Shown here piece after piece: positions 6,285 through 9,364 of a DNA stretch of 9,364 nt (its first letter is position 1; every line of letters starts with the position of its first letter). Position numbers and translations under genes: made by a program. The notes under the pieces are model-generated. The model was not told the origin of the DNA, did no database searches, and was given only the letters and a program-made list of their open reading frames with translations. Source of the DNA: Candidatus Gottesmanbacteria bacterium (GTDB taxonomy: Bacteria > Patescibacteriota > Microgenomatia > 2-02-FULL-39-11); NCBI GenBank assembly GCA_016218275.1, contig JACREK010000109.1, positions 1 through 9,364 on the forward strand. Direction: 5' to 3'.

Positions 6285-7259
6285 ATGTCTAAAAAACACA
6301 AAAAGATATCTTTAATTACCGGTATCACCGGCTTTGCCGGCAGCCACCTGTCAGAACTGCTGCTTTCTTTAGGTCATGAGGTATGGGGTACAACCAGACC
6401 GCGAAGCCGAACGGATAATATAGATAAAATTAAACACAAATTGCATCTTGAAGATGCGGATCTTTTGGATTCACACAGTCTTTACTCAATTGTAGCCAAA
6501 ATTAAACCGGATTACATTTTTCATCTGGCTGCCCAATCTTTTGTTCAATCATCTTGGGCTTCTCCTGCCAATACAATGGAGCTGAATATTGTAGGTACTG
6601 TTCATCTTTTTGAAGCTGTCAGACGGGCAAAGATAAATCCCACTATACAAATAGCCTGTTCTTCGGAAGAGTATGGCCTGGTATATTCAAATGAGCTGCC
6701 GATTAAAGAAACAAACCCGCTTCGTCCCCAATCACCTTACGCCGTATCCAAAGTGGCCATGGATTATCTGGGTTACCAATATAATCAGTCATACGGAATG
6801 AAGATAGTCAGGACTCGAGGTTTTAACCATACGGGACCAAGACGCGGTGACGTTTTTGTCACCTCAAATTTTGCCAAACAGATTGCCGAGATTGAAAAAG
6901 GCAAAAAGCCGCCAGTCATAGAAGTAGGAAACTTGGATGCTCAAAGAGACTGGACTGACGTTAGGGATATGGTTTCCGGTTATTATCTCTCTGTTGAGAA
7001 AGGAGAAGGCGGGGAAGTTTATAATATCTGTTCCGAAAAAACAGTCAAAGTAGGTGACATGCTTGACCTCCTTCTTGCCATGACGAAATGGAAAAATAAG
7101 ATTGATATTGCGGAAGATGAAAGTAGGATGAGACCTTCCGATGTGCCGATTCTTTTGGGTGATTGTTCAAAATTCCGCAAAGTTACAGGGTGGAAACCTG
7201 AAATTTCGTTTGAGAGGACAATGGAAGATTTGCTAAATTTCTGGCGAGACAGAGTATAG
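6285..7259 (+). CDS. GDP-mannose 4,6-dehydratase-like SDR
   Basis: An extended SDR that most resembles GDP-mannose 4,6-dehydratase, which makes GDP-4-keto-6-deoxymannose, the precursor of GDP-rhamnose or GDP-fucose. Numbered from ATG 6285 (324 residues): TGITGFAGSHL (12-22), GTTRPRSRTDN (35-45) with arginines suited to NADP+, HLAAQSFVQSSW (80-91), SSEEYG (126-131) with the dehydratase Glu, YAVSK (Y152/K156), and NHTGPRRGDVFVTSNFAKQI (181-200), a mixture of Gmd and Rmd-reductase signatures. ATG 6285 is preferred because GGAG at 6275-6278 lies six bases before it; an in-frame ATG at 6273 sits inside the CCTG repeat with no ribosome-binding site. Substrate is not certain: a reductase or another NDP-hexose is possible, but the Glu favours dehydration. 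Confidence 0.75.
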   Translation: MSKKHKKISLITGITGFAGSHLSELLLSLGHEVWGTTRPRSRTDNIDKIKHKLHLEDADLLDSHSLYSIVAKIKPDYIFHLAAQSFVQSSWASPANTMELNIVGTVHLFEAVRRAKINPTIQIACSSEEYGLVYSNELPIKETNPLRPQSPYAVSKVAMDYLGYQYNQSYGMKIVRTRGFNHTGPRRGDVFVTSNFAKQIAEIEKGKKPPVIEVGNLDAQRDWTDVRDMVSGYYLSVEKGEGGEVYNICSEKTVKVGDMLDLLLAMTKWKNKIDIAEDESRMRPSDVPILLGDCSKFRKVTGWKPEISFERTMEDLLNFWRDRV

Positions 7260-7284
7260 GTGACATACAGCTCAATGAGCAATA

Positions 7285-8226
7285 ATGAATACTTCAATCA
7301 AATGTTTAGTTACAGGGGGTGCGGGTTTTATAGGATCTCATCTTTGTGATGCTCTGATTGATAAGGGATATGAGGTTTTTTGTGTCGATAATCTGATAAC
7401 TGGCAGTAAAAAAAATATCGCTCATCTTTTAAATAATTCCCAATTCCATTTTATTCTACACGATATTACAAAACCATTTCCTTCAACTATCAACTATCTT
7501 TATCATCTCGCTTCACCGGCAAGCCCTCCAGTCTACCGTAAATACTCAATCGAAACGCTTTTAGTAAATTCATTAGGCACATATAATATGTTGGAACTGG
7601 CAAAAAAAGAAAATTCAGTTTTTCTTCTTGCCTCAACGAGCGAAGTATATGGAAATCCTCTTACCCATCCACAGAAAGAGAATTACTATGGCAATGTAAA
7701 TCCAACAGGAACTCGTGCCTGTTATGATGAGGGCAAACGTTTTGCTGAAGCCATCACTATGGAGTATGTTCGCAAGTTTAAATTGCAGGGACGAATTGCA
7801 AGGATATTTAATACCTATGGACCCAGAATGCAGCCCACCGACGGTAGAGTAGTTTCGAATTTTGTGACACAAGCAATTGCCGGAAAGCCCTTGACTATGT
7901 ATGGAGACGGCAGTCAGACAAGATCTTTTTGTTATATCTCCGATATGGTTTCCGGTCTTATTGCTGCTTGTGAAAAAAAAGGAATAGATGGGGAAGTGAT
8001 AAATTTGGGAAATCCCCAAGAATTGACCATCAAACGCATTGGAGAAATTATTTTAAGTTTGACCGGTTCTTCCTCTCCACTGGTAAGAGTGAAAAAGAAG
8101 GAAATCGACGATCCCCAGATGCGAAAACCTGATATTTCAAAAGCAAAACAACTGCTTGGCTGGCAACCCTCAGTTTCCTTAGATTTAGGACTTAAGGAGA
8201 CTATCAAATATTTCAAGAACTTATGA
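7285..8226 (+). CDS. uxs: UDP-glucuronate decarboxylase (UDP-xylose synthase)
   Basis: Decarboxylates UDP-glucuronate to UDP-xylose through a 4-keto intermediate, using bound NAD+. Family hallmarks are all present in 313 residues: TGGAGFIGSHL (10-20), VDNLITGSKKN (34-44), HLASPASPPVY (74-84), STSEVYGNP (117-125) with E120, the long signature HPQKENYYGNVNPTGTRACY (128-147), catalytic Y147 and K151 in YDEGK, and IFNTYGPRMQPTDGRVVSNF followed by GDGSQTRSFCYISDM. Length matches bacterial and eukaryotic catalytic domains; there is no membrane anchor, so it is cytosolic. The start is 25 bases after the preceding gene without a clear Shine-Dalgarno. Its TGA overlaps the next ATG. With ugd it forms a complete UDP-Glc to UDP-Xyl route. 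Confidence 0.94.
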   Translation: MNTSIKCLVTGGAGFIGSHLCDALIDKGYEVFCVDNLITGSKKNIAHLLNNSQFHFILHDITKPFPSTINYLYHLASPASPPVYRKYSIETLLVNSLGTYNMLELAKKENSVFLLASTSEVYGNPLTHPQKENYYGNVNPTGTRACYDEGKRFAEAITMEYVRKFKLQGRIARIFNTYGPRMQPTDGRVVSNFVTQAIAGKPLTMYGDGSQTRSFCYISDMVSGLIAACEKKGIDGEVINLGNPQELTIKRIGEIILSLTGSSSPLVRVKKKEIDDPQMRKPDISKAKQLLGWQPSVSLDLGLKETIKYFKNL

Positions 8227-9350
8227 AAATAGTTCATATCATTCCCACCTATAACGAAAGAGAAAATATCGGCAAAATGATAGAGAAAATCAATCAGATT
8301 TCCCAGAATTATCCTGATTGGAAAAATGAAATACTAGTAGTTGATGATCATTCACCTGACGGGACGGCCCAAATCGTAAAAGATTACCAGAAGAAATTTG
8401 ATAACATACATCTGAAGCTTAAGAAAAAAGAAGGTTTGGGCAGAGCATTAATTGCCGGTTATGATTATGCGATAAAAAATCTTAAGGCAGATATAGTCAT
8501 ACCCAATGACGCGGATTTTCAATGGGATCCAAAAGATTTCCCCAAACTTGTTGATAAAATAAAAGAGGGTTTTGATGTTGTGGTCGCCTCAAGACATATA
8601 CCGGGAGGGAAAGTGGTAGGTTGGAATTGGTTCAGAAAGCTTAATCACGAAGTTTCCAATACTCTTTTGGCATGGCTTGTTGCGGGTGTTCATGAAGTGA
8701 AAGATCATGCCGGCAACTTTAAGGCAATCAAAGTTAAAGGCATTTTGGACAAAGTAGCGTTAAATAAAATGAAAAATGCCGGTTTTTCATTTCAATTGCA
8801 TATTCTTTATGAACTGGGGAAAACCGGGGCAAAATTTGTCGAAGTGCCGGTGATTTTTTGCGAAAGGAAATTCGGTAAATCAAAGATTGGTTTCAACCGC
8901 TATTATATTCGCGATATCATTGAATATATCAGAAGCAGTATTTTTATCAGAATTGATCGCTCGAAAAGCTTTTTTAAATATGTAGTTGTCGGAATAATCG
9001 GTTTCATTATTCAGACAGCAATTTCAAAAGTTTTAATTGTAATTGCCATCAATCCAGGAATAGCGGTGTCAATAGGTGCAGAGGGAGCAATCGCTTCTAA
9101 TTTTATTTTGAATAATTTATGGACATTTTCGCATAAAAAGATCGTTGGGAGGAATATTCTGTTAAAATTTTTTCAGTTTAATTTGGTATCCGTTGGCTCA
9201 ATTATTATCCAGGGAGCAATCGTTGGTATCGGTACCTATTTTTTTGGTGTAGAAAGTTGGTTTATCTTTATGGTTTTATCCATCATTTTCGTTGTTATTC
9301 CTTATAGTTATTTTGCCTATAACCGTTTTATCTGGAGGATACAAAAATAA
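8223..9350 (+). CDS. Polyprenyl-phosphate-type GT2 glycosyltransferase fused to GtrA membrane domain
   Basis: Residues 1 to about 240 are a GT2 domain of the dolichol-phosphate mannose synthase (DPM1) type: PTYNERENI (8-16), VVDDHSPDGTA (39-49), GLGRALIAGY (71-80), the metal-binding DADFQWDP (96-103), SRHIPGG (123-129), and a closing ER-x-x-GKSK (214-221). Residues about 250-375 are a GtrA domain with four predicted helices (about 251-274, 278-296, 314-336, 344-366) and the family's NFILNNLWTF (293-302). Such proteins move a sugar from a nucleotide donor to polyprenyl phosphate, and GtrA is thought to help the lipid-linked sugar cross the membrane. The usual D-x-x-SGFR motif is DHAGNFK here. 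The ATG overlaps the preceding TGA. Which sugar it uses cannot be read from sequence; this is the only glycosyltransferase in the cassette. Confidence 0.92.
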   Translation: MKIVHIIPTYNERENIGKMIEKINQISQNYPDWKNEILVVDDHSPDGTAQIVKDYQKKFDNIHLKLKKKEGLGRALIAGYDYAIKNLKADIVIPNDADFQWDPKDFPKLVDKIKEGFDVVVASRHIPGGKVVGWNWFRKLNHEVSNTLLAWLVAGVHEVKDHAGNFKAIKVKGILDKVALNKMKNAGFSFQLHILYELGKTGAKFVEVPVIFCERKFGKSKIGFNRYYIRDIIEYIRSSIFIRIDRSKSFFKYVVVGIIGFIIQTAISKVLIVIAINPGIAVSIGAEGAIASNFILNNLWTFSHKKIVGRNILLKFFQFNLVSVGSIIIQGAIVGIGTYFFGVESWFIFMVLSIIFVVIPYSYFAYNRFIWRIQK

Positions 9351-9364
9351 ACAGGACTTACGCA

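Noticed and set aside
2610..8226. Recoding of TGA as Gly or Trp
   Set aside because: TGA ends rmlA, rmlC, rmlB and uxs at family-typical C-termini, each overlapping the next start.
7633..8237. Minus-strand open frames of 128 and 101 codons opposite uxs
   Set aside because: They lie antisense to a strongly conserved enzyme, have no recognisable domain, and are explained by codon structure of the plus-strand gene. The same applies to the other minus-strand frames.

Overview
The window is AT-rich, gene-dense DNA read entirely from the + strand, with short intergenic gaps and several ATGA stop/start overlaps. TGA works as an ordinary stop: at least four reading frames end in it. This argues against the recoded Gracilibacteria/Absconditabacteria. 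The CAP-domain membrane protein, the DPM1-GtrA fused glycosyltransferase, the compact RmlA and RmlC forms and the GC-rich palindromic repeats placed between AT-rich genes suggest a Candidate Phyla Radiation (Patescibacteria) genome, probably Microgenomates-like. That placement is inferred from family resemblance and was not tested by a search.

Left part (1-1736): surface and envelope genes. The window opens inside a gene whose 3' part encodes a TasA/camelysin-like beta-sandwich with a Pro/Thr-rich tail. A membrane-anchored CAP (SCP/PR1) domain protein with two C-terminal membrane helices follows, then an 86-residue protein with three predicted membrane helices.

Intergenic part (1737-1883): a tandem palindromic repeat containing an exact 45-bp duplication. 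Its second copy runs up to the GTG start of the first sugar gene and supplies that gene's Shine-Dalgarno-like sequence.

Right part (1884-9350): a tightly packed, probably polycistronic nucleotide-sugar cassette. Four genes in the order rmlA-rmlC-rmlB-rmlD could make dTDP-L-rhamnose from glucose-1-phosphate and dTTP. UDP-glucose 6-dehydrogenase and a UDP-glucuronate decarboxylase, separated by one gene, could convert UDP-glucose to UDP-glucuronate and then UDP-xylose. The gene between them is a GDP-mannose 4,6-dehydratase-like SDR, likely giving GDP-4-keto-6-deoxymannose. The cassette ends with a polyprenyl-phosphate-type GT2 glycosyltransferase fused to a GtrA membrane domain, which may load a sugar on a lipid carrier. 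Together they look like the precursor-supply part of a cell-surface glycan locus. The other glycosyltransferases, flippase and polymerase are not in the window.

I found no wholly new system. The points most worth a second look are the repeat array that forms the rmlA translation-initiation region, the near-duplicate ribosome-binding junctions before rmlD and ugd, and the Gly-Arg in place of the usual Asp in the cofactor site of the UDP-glucose dehydrogenase. No RNA genes, CRISPR arrays, insertion sequences or convincing promoters or terminators were seen.
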